DNA of 64,000 nt from Bacteroidales bacterium (lineage in GTDB: Bacteria; Bacteroidota; Bacteroidia; Bacteroidales; VadinHA17). Numbering within the stretch: position 1 is the first letter of the stretch; each line of letters opens with the position of its first letter. Below, piece by piece: positions 56,038 through 64,000 of the stretch. Under the pieces are notes generated by a model. The model saw nothing but the letters and a program-made list of their open reading frames with translations, had not been told where the DNA came from and ran no database searches. Position numbers and translations under genes: made by a program. The stretch lies in assembly GCA_029210565.1 (NCBI GenBank), contig JARGFQ010000001.1, positions 64,656 through 128,655 of the forward strand. The letters run 5' to 3'.

Positions 56038-58209
56038 ATGAAGAAACAAACCTTAACCGCAATTTTGCTCCTCTCCCTTCTGTCAGTCCCGGCTGTGGCT
56101 GATGAAGGCATGTGGATACCGCTTCTGATAGAAAAGTATAATATCAGCCTCATGCAGGAGAATGGCTTTAAACTTACGGCCGAAGACATCTACAGCATTA
56201 ACAAAGCCTCGATGAAGGATGCCGTCGTGCTTTTCGGCGGCGGCTGCACCGGTGAATTCATCTCGGACAGGGGACTTCTCATCACCAACCACCATTGTGG
56301 TTACAGCAGGATACAGAGCCACTCTACCCTCGAGCATGACTATCTGAGTGACGGTTTCTGGGCCGCCTCCCATGAGGAAGAGCTGCCCAATCGCGGACTC
56401 ACAGTCACCATTCTTAAATATATGGAAGATGTCACTGACAGGGTGCTTGAGGGGGTGAGTGATGATGTGGATGACAGCAAAAGAGATGCTGTGGTCAATG
56501 CGAATATTGTAAAGATCACTGCCAAAGCGGTTGAAGGGACAGATTACCAGGCAGCAGTGAGGCCTTTCTTTCTTGGTAACCAGTATTTCCTGATTGTAAA
56601 TGAGGTCTTCCGTGACGTCAGGCTGGTGGGGGCACCGCCATCTGCTATCGGCAAGTTTGGCGGTGACACCGACAACTGGGTATGGCCCCGTCATACAGGC
56701 GACTTCTCCCTCTTCAGGGTCTATGCCAATAAGGATAACAAACCGGCAGCCTGGGCAGCTGACAATGTGCCCTACAGGCCTGCATACCATTTCCCCGTCT
56801 CTCTCGCCGGCGTGAAGGAGGGTGATTTTACCATGGTCTTCGGCTATCCGGGACGGACACAGCAATATGCACCCTCGCACCACATCCGGATGCTCAGGGA
56901 TGTCATCTACCCGAAGCATGTGGAGATACGCGGCAAAAAAATCTCAATCATGGAGCAGGAGATGGCAAAAGACCCGCTGGTGAGACTCAAATACTCGGGC
57001 AAGTCGTTCGGCATGGCCAACGGCTGGAAGAAATGGATAGGAGAGATACAGAGCCTCGACAGGATGAACGGCGTGGAACGCAAGGAGGCTTTTGAAAAAG
57101 AGTTTGCGGCATGGGTGGCTGAAGATCCGACGCGCGTAAGCAAATACGGCGAGATATTTGATCAGTACAACGAGATATACGACAGCTATCAGGATTTGTA
57201 CCTTGTGAATATCTATACCGCCGAGGTGTTCTTCAGCAGCGGGGCTGAGGCTGTCGGTCTGGCAGGCAGATTCGGAAGGGCTGTGGAGCTGGCTTCGAAG
57301 AAGAGCCCGGAGCTCGATAAGGAGCTCGAAAGGGTGAAGAGCTATGCCTCAGGATTCTTCAGAAACTATGACCCATCGGTCGATAAGAAGCTATTTGTCG
57401 CGGTGATGGACCTCTATGGCAGAAACATCGCCCCGGAGTGGCAGGCACCGGCCTATAAGGCTCTCTATGCCTCCTGCAGGGGGGACTTCGGATCAATCGT
57501 TGACAAACTATATGAGAGGTCACTCTTCACCGATGAGAACAGGGTCAATACACTGATTAGCAAGTTTGACGCGAAGAAGGTCAGAAAGGATCCCTTTTAT
57601 ATTCTGGCCCTGTCGGCATCAGAGTTGCTGAATGACAGGGTGAGGCCGGAGCTGATATCGCTTGGCGCCCGGCTGGAGAAGCTGAACAGGCTCTACATGG
57701 CGGCACAGATGGAACAGGGCATCGACAGGGTCTTCTATCCTGATGCCAACTCGACCCTCAGGCTGGCTTATGGGAAGGTTATGGGTTATGAAGCACGCGA
57801 TGCAGTGTACCACAGGCACCAGACAACCCTCACAGGAGTGATGGAGAAGGATAACCCTGAGATATATGACTACGATGTACCTGACAGGCTGAGGGAGCTC
57901 TATGAGAAGAAGGATTTCAGCAGGTATGCCACCTCAGACGGTGACGTACCAGTATGCTTCATAGCCAACAATCACACTACCGGAGGCAACTCGGGAAGCC
58001 CGGTGCTCAATGCCGAAGGTCACCTGATAGGTGTCAATTTCGACCGTGCCTGGGAGGGTGTGGCATCGGATATCATGTATAACCCGAAGCAGAGCCGCAA
58101 TATCAGCCTCGACATCCGGTATGCGCTTTTCCTTATAGACAAGTTCGCCGGGGCAGGCTATCTCATTGATGAGATGACACTGGTTGGTGAGCCTCAGAAT
58201 ACTCCCTGA
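56038..58209 (+). CDS. dpp11: S46 dipeptidyl-peptidase, DPP11 type (Asp/Glu-specific)
   Basis: 723 residues with signal peptide MKKQTLTAILLLSLLSVPAVA. A chymotrypsin-like double barrel carries His in TNHHCGYSR (about 84), Asp in RHTGDFSLFR (about 222) and Ser in GGNSGSPVLN (652). An alpha-helical insert (about 280-560) caps the site and binds the peptide N-terminus. Arg670, 18 residues after the Ser, occupies the place of Arg673 of Porphyromonas DPP11; DPP7 has Gly. This predicts release of Asp/Glu-containing dipeptides in the periplasm, important to peptide-fermenting anaerobes. Its last 47 bp overlap the opposing activase gene. Confidence 0.92.
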   Translation: MKKQTLTAILLLSLLSVPAVADEGMWIPLLIEKYNISLMQENGFKLTAEDIYSINKASMKDAVVLFGGGCTGEFISDRGLLITNHHCGYSRIQSHSTLEHDYLSDGFWAASHEEELPNRGLTVTILKYMEDVTDRVLEGVSDDVDDSKRDAVVNANIVKITAKAVEGTDYQAAVRPFFLGNQYFLIVNEVFRDVRLVGAPPSAIGKFGGDTDNWVWPRHTGDFSLFRVYANKDNKPAAWAADNVPYRPAYHFPVSLAGVKEGDFTMVFGYPGRTQQYAPSHHIRMLRDVIYPKHVEIRGKKISIMEQEMAKDPLVRLKYSGKSFGMANGWKKWIGEIQSLDRMNGVERKEAFEKEFAAWVAEDPTRVSKYGEIFDQYNEIYDSYQDLYLVNIYTAEVFFSSGAEAVGLAGRFGRAVELASKKSPELDKELERVKSYASGFFRNYDPSVDKKLFVAVMDLYGRNIAPEWQAPAYKALYASCRGDFGSIVDKLYERSLFTDENRVNTLISKFDAKKVRKDPFYILALSASELLNDRVRPELISLGARLEKLNRLYMAAQMEQGIDRVFYPDANSTLRLAYGKVMGYEARDAVYHRHQTTLTGVMEKDNPEIYDYDVPDRLRELYEKKDFSRYATSDGDVPVCFIANNHTTGGNSGSPVLNAEGHLIGVNFDRAWEGVASDIMYNPKQSRNISLDIRYALFLIDKFAGAGYLIDEMTLVGEPQNTP

Positions 58210-61200
58210 CCTGGAAGACGAAAGCCTGCAGCCTGGTCTCCAGGGAGACGGTATCCTGACCGTCGTAGGGGATATTCAGGAAGGGTATGTTGTTGTAGTC
58301 CTTCCTGAATGAGTCACTCACCGAGGCCACCAGTGTTCCCGGCATACAGGTGAAGGGAAGTATCGCTGCTATGCCTGAAACGCCCCTCTGCGCCAGTGCT
58401 GCTGAGGTGCCCATGGCTATCGGGGGGTCACCGTCATAGAATTCGCTCACATACCTGTTGCTCAGCTCAAGCATCTCATGAAGCGAGACATCCTTGGTGG
58501 TGTCAGTGTATCTGTTGATGCCCCTGAGGAGATAGTCGACGATCACCTCCTGGCCGATGGCCTGAATCTTCGATTTGATCACGCCCCTGGTGTCATTCTT
58601 CCACCTGCTGTCGCGCGTATACCGGTGGGTGGAGTATGTTATCCATTCCGAGAAGGGGCCGATGGTCACCTCAGCTCCCAGCGCCTCAAGCCTGTTGGCA
58701 ATGTTGCCGTTGCACCCGGCATTGTCACGCATGTATACCTCGCCTATCACTGCAATGACAGGCTTCCTGAGGCTCTTATCAACTTTTACGGTCATAAACT
58801 CATGCGCTGTCTCCACGAGGATCCTTCGCAATCCCCTGCAGTTTTTCTCTATGGAAGCCTCGGTCTTTTTCAGGGCAGCCTGGTAGACAGCTTCAGTATC
58901 GCCCGTGTTGAGCTCGTAAGGCCTTGTCTCCCTGTAGAGCTTCCGAATATAGTCAAAGGCCACAAACCCTTTCCAGGCGTTGATACGGAACCGCTGGCTC
59001 CTGTCTCCGGCAAGATCAGCATATGATGTGTCATTGGAGGGGGTTACCAGCTCTGCCTCCCTGAAGCCAAGCCTGTCGAACAGTATCCTCTGGAACTGGT
59101 TATACTGCCCGAAGCGGCAGGGACCGTTATGGTCGGGCATGAAGAAGCTCATCTTTGACGGGTCGGCGCCCGGCTCCATCAGCTTCTTGAGGAAGCTGCC
59201 CGTTGTGCATATCATAGGGAAACACTCCTTGGAGGAGGTGTACTTTCTTCCCAGCGCAATATCCACTTCCGTCTGTTTGGGCAGCACCTCCGAGGGGATC
59301 CCCACACTGCGCGCTGCCGCAGCTACAAAATAGGCACCGTCGTGCATGTAGGGGAAGTAAAGCGTCCTGTCCACCGGAGGTTCGGAAGGACTCGGCCGCG
59401 GCCTGATGACCTCTGTCTCCTTCTTCTCGTTCTGTTCTGATCCCGTCAGGCTGTCAAGGAAGGCCTCGATGCGCGTCACCATGCCGGCATCGGCCGAGTG
59501 CTCGTCCACCTCCAGATGGAGGAAAGGCTTGCCCTTTAGCTCCTCGGTAACATAATGCCATATAAATGAGTCGGGACCGCACCTGAAGTTGCTGATATAA
59601 ACCGCATAGAGCCCATCGGTTTTTGCCACATGCTGTGCCGCGGCGATCATCTTTTGTCCGTTGGGCCAGTACATGTTCCTGTAATTGCCGTATATATGAG
59701 CCGGTGAAAGGTCAAGCATGTCCAGCGGTATGGGCATAACGTTCTGCGCCAGCAGCTTCTCAGCAAGGTTGAGATTCAGATGAGGGTCTGTGCTGTTATA
59801 GGGTCTGCCGAGGATGATGACCGGGCGGCATCCGTCAGGAAGGTTATCCATCACCGTTTTGCCATATTCCACAAGCCCCTTCTCAAAGACTACCTGAACG
59901 CCGTCAGCCTTGTATATCGCATCTTTTACCTTTCCGGCGTCAAGATTGAATCTCTCGCCGAAGAAGGAGGTCATCTCCTTAACCAGTGCTCTCTCAAAGT
60001 ACCTGAAATGGAGGGTGGGAGTGAGAAACCTTTTCTCATCCACTTTACCCCGAAGGGCAGCCCGGACCATGAAGGGGAACGACTGTATCCACGGACAGTT
60101 GGAGTTGGTGGTGGTGTCTCCCTCGCGGTATTTGCCGCTCACGATGAAGGGCATGAATATATAGTCAGCACCCCTGTCGATCAGGTCCACGACATGACCG
60201 TGCATCAGCTCCACGGGAAGGCAGGTCTCCGTCGTGACGGTCTCCAGCGAACGTGTCACCAGGCTCTTGTCTGACTCCCGTGACAGGATAACGTTAAAGC
60301 CAACCTCCTCAAAGAATGTCCTCCAGAAGGGGAACTGCTGGTAGTAGATCATGAGCGCCCTGGGGATGCCCACCGTGGGCTTGCCGTTGGCCTCCCTCTC
60401 AAGGTAATCGCCCATGAGCATCTCCGTTCTCTTTTTAAAGAGGTTAGGTATGTGGTCTGTCTTTTTCTTTCTCGAATCTATCTCGTATTTTTCACAGCGG
60501 CCACCGTAGTAGAGCGACTTGCTCTCGCCGGCGATCTTCACCCTGCTGATCTCACAGTGGTTTGTGCAGCCGTTGCAGACAAACCTGGTGATATCATATG
60601 CGGCATTGCGTATGCCGAAACCCTTAAATGTAGTCTTCTGGCCTTCGGTCATCGTTTTCTGCGCCAGTATGGCGGCACCGATGGCACCCGTGACATCGAA
60701 ATGAGGCGGGATAATGATTTTCTTTCCCAGTACCTGCTCGAAGGCTGCAACCACGGCCTTGTTGTTGGTCACCCCCCCCTGGAAGAATATCTTGTCGCCT
60801 ATCCTGCGGTCAGCGACCACCTTCTGAAGGTAGTTGTATACTATAGAGTAGGCCAGGCCACCCACCAGGTTGTCATAGCGGGCGCCCTTCTGCATGAAGG
60901 TGTTGAGATCCGACTCCATGAAAACGGTACAGCGGTCGCCCAGCTTCACCGGCGAGGCCGATTTCAGGGCCATGGTCCCGAACTCACCCACGATTTTTAT
61001 GTTAAGCTTCTCGGCCTGCTCCTCCAGGAACGAGCCGGTACCGGCAGCACATACCTTATTCATCTCGAAGTCGACCACCACGCCGTTCTCAATGCTGATG
61101 TACTTTGAATCCTGGCCGCCTATCTCGAAGATAGTATCTACGGTAGGGTCATAATCGATGGCAGCAGTGGCCTGCGCCGTGATCTCGTTGCGGATGGTGT

Positions 61201-62416
61201 CGGCACCGATGAAGTCGCCGGTGAGATAACGGCCGGAGCCGGTGGTGCCCGCACCGATCACCTCCACCTCTTCTCCCACCTCGTCATATATCTCGCTCAT
61301 CCCTCTCTGTATCGCTTCCAGCGGCTTGCCGGCAGTGGGGAGATAGCGTCTTGCAACCACATTGTGATCTGGATCGATGAGAACGACGTTGGTGCTGAGT
61401 GATCCCACATCAATACCCAGGTAGACGGGCAGCTTCTCAGTGCCGTTCTTCATGAACCTCACTTCCTTACTGTAAAGGGCTTCGGACTCCTTCAGCTGCG
61501 GGAGGCTGACAAAGACGGAGGTGTTGCTGTCAAGATATTCCTTTAGCTTCTCCAGCCCGGCAAATTTTCCGGGCTCGGTGTCGTCAGATCGTACATACAT
61601 GACCGCCCCGATGGCACCCATGGATGCATGATGCTCAGGGATGATCAGCTCATCACCCGTCAGACCCAACACCTCCCTGAAGGCTCTCACCATGCCTTCG
61701 TTTGCCGCTACCCCGCCGGAGAAGACCACAGGCTTCTTTATCTCCTTGCTGCGCGCGACGGTACTGCGGAAGTTCCTTGCCAGGGCGAAGCATAGCCCTG
61801 CGACAATATCATGAAGCGGCGTGGCCATCTGCTGGTGGTGTATCATGTCGCTCTTGGCAAAGACACTGCAGCGTCCGGCAATGCGTGGCGGGTTGACCGA
61901 CTTCATGGCCATTTTTCCGAACTCCTTCTCTATCGGCACGCCGATCCTCCTGGCCTGCTGGTCAAGGAATGACCCCGTGCCGGCAGCACAGATGCTGTTC
62001 ATCTCAAAGTCGACCAGCCTGGCATACTCATCGCCCGGCTCTCTTCCAAGAATGATCAGCTTCGAATCCTCGCCCCCGATCTCTATCACGGTGCGGGCAT
62101 CAGGAAAAAGACGTCCGGTGGAGGCAGACTGAGAGATGATCTCGTTGACGAAGATGCCCCCGATAAGTTCGGCAGCGAGCTTGCCTCCCGTGCCTGTCAG
62201 GGCAACGCCTTCGATTGTCTCGGCAGGATAATCATTCAGCAGAAGCGTGAGCCGTTCATGAAGCTTGTTGAACGGCTTGCCGTGGACATAATCGTAAAAG
62301 TCTTCAATGATGTTGCCGGTGCTGTCAAGCAGCACCGTGTTCAATGAAACGGATCCGATATCAAACCCCAGGAAAAATTTACCCCCAGGTGCACCGTTTT
62401 CCTTTCCCGTATCCAT
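58163..62416 (-). CDS. Giant acyl-CoA dehydratase activase (two BadF/BcrD-type ATPase domains plus DUF2229)
   Basis: 1,417 residues from ATG 62416. Two tandem ASKHA ATPase domains start at FLGFDIGSVSLNTVLLD (about 15) and YLGIDVGSLSTNVVLID (about 332). Each has the cluster-ligand Cys in NSICAAGTGS or NKVCAAGTGS and a second Cys in GRCSVFAKSD or GDRCTVFMES. From about 680 there is a DUF2229 domain (VGIPRALMIYYQQFPFWRTF) and a C-terminal part with HgdB-like Cys motifs. HgdC-type activases hydrolyse ATP to push one electron into 2-hydroxyacyl-CoA dehydratases. No dehydratase subunits adjoin. The frame is open to 62503. Confidence 0.88.
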   Translation of the reverse strand: MDTGKENGAPGGKFFLGFDIGSVSLNTVLLDSTGNIIEDFYDYVHGKPFNKLHERLTLLLNDYPAETIEGVALTGTGGKLAAELIGGIFVNEIISQSASTGRLFPDARTVIEIGGEDSKLIILGREPGDEYARLVDFEMNSICAAGTGSFLDQQARRIGVPIEKEFGKMAMKSVNPPRIAGRCSVFAKSDMIHHQQMATPLHDIVAGLCFALARNFRSTVARSKEIKKPVVFSGGVAANEGMVRAFREVLGLTGDELIIPEHHASMGAIGAVMYVRSDDTEPGKFAGLEKLKEYLDSNTSVFVSLPQLKESEALYSKEVRFMKNGTEKLPVYLGIDVGSLSTNVVLIDPDHNVVARRYLPTAGKPLEAIQRGMSEIYDEVGEEVEVIGAGTTGSGRYLTGDFIGADTIRNEITAQATAAIDYDPTVDTIFEIGGQDSKYISIENGVVVDFEMNKVCAAGTGSFLEEQAEKLNIKIVGEFGTMALKSASPVKLGDRCTVFMESDLNTFMQKGARYDNLVGGLAYSIVYNYLQKVVADRRIGDKIFFQGGVTNNKAVVAAFEQVLGKKIIIPPHFDVTGAIGAAILAQKTMTEGQKTTFKGFGIRNAAYDITRFVCNGCTNHCEISRVKIAGESKSLYYGGRCEKYEIDSRKKKTDHIPNLFKKRTEMLMGDYLEREANGKPTVGIPRALMIYYQQFPFWRTFFEEVGFNVILSRESDKSLVTRSLETVTTETCLPVELMHGHVVDLIDRGADYIFMPFIVSGKYREGDTTTNSNCPWIQSFPFMVRAALRGKVDEKRFLTPTLHFRYFERALVKEMTSFFGERFNLDAGKVKDAIYKADGVQVVFEKGLVEYGKTVMDNLPDGCRPVIILGRPYNSTDPHLNLNLAEKLLAQNVMPIPLDMLDLSPAHIYGNYRNMYWPNGQKMIAAAQHVAKTDGLYAVYISNFRCGPDSFIWHYVTEELKGKPFLHLEVDEHSADAGMVTRIEAFLDSLTGSEQNEKKETEVIRPRPSPSEPPVDRTLYFPYMHDGAYFVAAAARSVGIPSEVLPKQTEVDIALGRKYTSSKECFPMICTTGSFLKKLMEPGADPSKMSFFMPDHNGPCRFGQYNQFQRILFDRLGFREAELVTPSNDTSYADLAGDRSQRFRINAWKGFVAFDYIRKLYRETRPYELNTGDTEAVYQAALKKTEASIEKNCRGLRRILVETAHEFMTVKVDKSLRKPVIAVIGEVYMRDNAGCNGNIANRLEALGAEVTIGPFSEWITYSTHRYTRDSRWKNDTRGVIKSKIQAIGQEVIVDYLLRGINRYTDTTKDVSLHEMLELSNRYVSEFYDGDPPIAMGTSAALAQRGVSGIAAILPFTCMPGTLVASVSDSFRKDYNNIPFLNIPYDGQDTVSLETRLQAFVFQVREYSEAHQPVSSHQ

Positions 62417-62722
62417 GACTCTCAGGTTTTGGTACTCTGGTCCTTTAAGGAATCCGGCACTTAAGATAGAAAATAATTGCTCAATATTACATATAATGTG
62501 CATATTATTCGTGCCGGTGAGAATTACTTAGACTGGCGGGATTAGTCACGCAGGTGCCTGCTGGCTATGCTTGTGCCCGCTATTCTCAGGCATGAGGACG
62601 GAAAAAAAAGGGTGGGATAGGGGTTTTGCAACGGGCAGAAAGATAATCGCCGTTACGAGGTTGTGGGCAACCGGGTAACGGCGATAGTTATTAAGCAGTG
62701 GCAGATGCCTCCTGCCAGTCCT
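62417..62722. other. Intergenic region between activase and hcp
   Basis: About 306 bp. The left part must carry the activase promoter, but no full TTTG/TAnnTTTG match is seen on the minus strand. The right part holds the hcp terminator hairpin. No gene or tRNA is evident. Confidence 0.5.
62643..62686 (-). terminator. Hairpin terminator of hcp
   Basis: ATCGCCGTTAC and GTAACGGCGAT form an 11-bp perfect stem around an 18-base loop, read on the minus strand after the hcp stop. The following sequence is TATCTTTCT, so the T-run is weak. Confidence 0.6.
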
Positions 62723-64000
62723 CTAGTTCATCAGGATCCTCATATCCTCGTCTACGGTGGTGATACCCGTAATGCCGAACTTATCGACAAGTACATTGAC
62801 CACGTGGGGGGAGAGGAATCCCGGGATTGTGGGTCCGAGGTGGATATTCTTCACGCCCAGGTAGAGGAGTGCCAGCAGCACGATGACGGCCTTCTGCTCA
62901 TACCATGCGATGTTGTAGGCTATGGGCAGCTCGTTGATATCGTTCTTGCCGAAGATATCCTTAAGCGTCAGGGCTATTACGGCAAGTGAATAGGAGTCGT
63001 TGCACTGCCCTGCGTCGAGCACGCGCGGGATGCCGTTGATATCGCCAAGCTTGAGCTTGTTGTAGCGGTACTTGGCACAGCCTGCGGTAAGGATCACAGT
63101 GTCATTCGGCAGCTTCTGCGCAAATTCCGTGTAGTACTCACGGCTCTTCATGCGTCCGTCGCATCCGCCCATGACAACGAACTTGCGTATTGCTCCGCTC
63201 TTCACCGCATCAACAACCTTGTCGGCAAGCTGAATCACCTGGTTGTGGGCAAAGCCTCCGATGATGCTCCCGTTCTCTATCTCCTTCGGGGGAGCGCATC
63301 TTTTTGCATGCTCAATGATTGCCGAGAAGTCCTTCTCCTTACCCGGCTCCCTGTCGGGAATATGGGGGCAGCCGGGGTATCCCGACGAGCCGGTGGTGTA
63401 TACGCGGTCGCGGTAGCTGTCGCGCAGCGGAACAATACAGTTGGTGGTGAATAGCACCGGCCCGTTGAAGGTCTCGAACTCGGTCGTCTGCTTCCACCAT
63501 GAGTTGCCGTAGTTGCCTACAAAATGGCTGTACTTCTTGAATGCAGGGTAGTAGTTTGCCGGCAGCATCTCACTGTGGGTGTATACATCTACCCCTGTTC
63601 CCTCTGTCTGGCGCAGCAGCTCCTCCATGTCCTTCATGTCATGACCGCTGATGAGGATGGCCGGGTTGTTCCTGACGCCTATGTTCACCTCTGTTATCTC
63701 GGGGTTGCCGTAGGCGGTGGTGTTGGCCTTGTCAAGGAGGGCCATAACCTCCACACCGTGCTTGCCGGTCTCGAGGACCAAAGCCACCAGCTCGTCAGCC
63801 GTCAGGCTGTCATTGGTGGTGGCGGCTATCGCACGCTGGATGAAGCCGTCAACACTCTCGCTGTTAAAACCGAGGTTACCGGCATGTTCAGCATATGCTG
63901 CCATGCCCTTGACACCGTAGGTCACCAGCTCGCGCAGTGACCTGACATCCTCATTCTCAGTGGTGAGAACACCCACGCGGGCAGCTGTCTCCATCAGATC
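62723..64000 (-). CDS. hcp: Hydroxylamine reductase / hybrid-cluster protein (5' end outside window)
   Basis: The last 425 residues of Hcp are present; the frame is open at base 64000, so the N-terminal [4Fe-4S] Cys motif lies outside. Hybrid-cluster ligands are visible: [53 protein letters not shown] and [11 protein letters not shown], plus a Glu/His set near the C-terminus. Hcp reduces NO to N2O or hydroxylamine to ammonia and protects anaerobes from nitrosative stress. No hcr gene is downstream. Confidence 0.96.
   Translation of the reverse strand, partial: DLMETAARVGVLTTENEDVRSLRELVTYGVKGMAAYAEHAGNLGFNSESVDGFIQRAIAATTNDSLTADELVALVLETGKHGVEVMALLDKANTTAYGNPEITEVNIGVRNNPAILISGHDMKDMEELLRQTEGTGVDVYTHSEMLPANYYPAFKKYSHFVGNYGNSWWKQTTEFETFNGPVLFTTNCIVPLRDSYRDRVYTTGSSGYPGCPHIPDREPGKEKDFSAIIEHAKRCAPPKEIENGSIIGGFAHNQVIQLADKVVDAVKSGAIRKFVVMGGCDGRMKSREYYTEFAQKLPNDTVILTAGCAKYRYNKLKLGDINGIPRVLDAGQCNDSYSLAVIALTLKDIFGKNDINELPIAYNIAWYEQKAVIVLLALLYLGVKNIHLGPTIPGFLSPHVVNVLVDKFGITGITTVDEDMRILMN

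Overview
The window looks like core chromosome from an anaerobic member of the Bacteroidota, most likely order Bacteroidales. The evidence is a short (287 residue) primary sigma factor, promoters of the TTTG-N19/20-TAnnTTTG type in front of the SRP RNA, gapA, rpsU and tRNA-tuf units, a Rho with a long Q/R-rich insertion, DUF4199, DUF3467, SiaC-like DUF1987 and PorT-type proteins, an S46 dipeptidyl-peptidase, and a B-then-A fused methionine sulfoxide reductase. Pyruvate:ferredoxin oxidoreductase, hybrid-cluster protein and a giant acyl-CoA dehydratase activase indicate anaerobic metabolism. MenG implies menaquinone and PorT implies a type IX secretion system.

Layout. 1-6.3 kb: end of a family 2 glycosyltransferase, a DUF4199 membrane protein, SRP RNA, a YrdC/Sua5-like protein, TrkA, ComEC, peptide deformylase and RuvX. 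6.3-12 kb: nifJ and rho on the minus strand, divergent from rpoD. 12.3-20 kb: rpoD-rpe, miaA, a pRiA4b ORF-3-like acidic protein, a LuxC-like reductase, a BlaI/M56-TonB regulatory pair whose sensor gene is frameshifted, a MacB-type permease and a SiaC-like protein. 20-37.6 kb: gap, small envelope proteins, msrBA, a 1,099-residue BNR/VPS10-like secreted protein, oxidoreductases, menG-porT, a TrmH-type methyltransferase, a BamA/TamA-like lipoprotein and a helix-hairpin-helix protein. This is the only part with abundant intergenic repeats (plus one stretch near 1.9 kb).

37.6-52.6 kb is a translation/transcription superoperon: rpsU, xer recombinase, hpf, tRNA-Thr/Tyr/Gly/Thr, tuf, tRNA-Trp, secE, nusG, rplK-A-J-L, rpoB, rpoC and DUF3467, closed by a strong terminator. 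52.7-58.2 kb is a co-directional run: lipoprotein, DUF2520, KdsC-like phosphatase, UbiA prenyltransferase, Maf and an S46 peptidase with the Arg expected of DPP11. It converges, with a 47 bp overlap, on the dehydratase activase gene. The window ends inside hcp.

I found no prophage, insertion sequence, CRISPR array, toxin-antitoxin or defence system. The most unusual signals are a family of composite intergenic repeats built on 7-bp units, with two inverted copies that supply or abut gene ends; the disordered Rho insertion; the frameshifted BlaR-like sensor; and a degenerate peptide repeat inside the helix-hairpin-helix protein. No complete undescribed system is evident.
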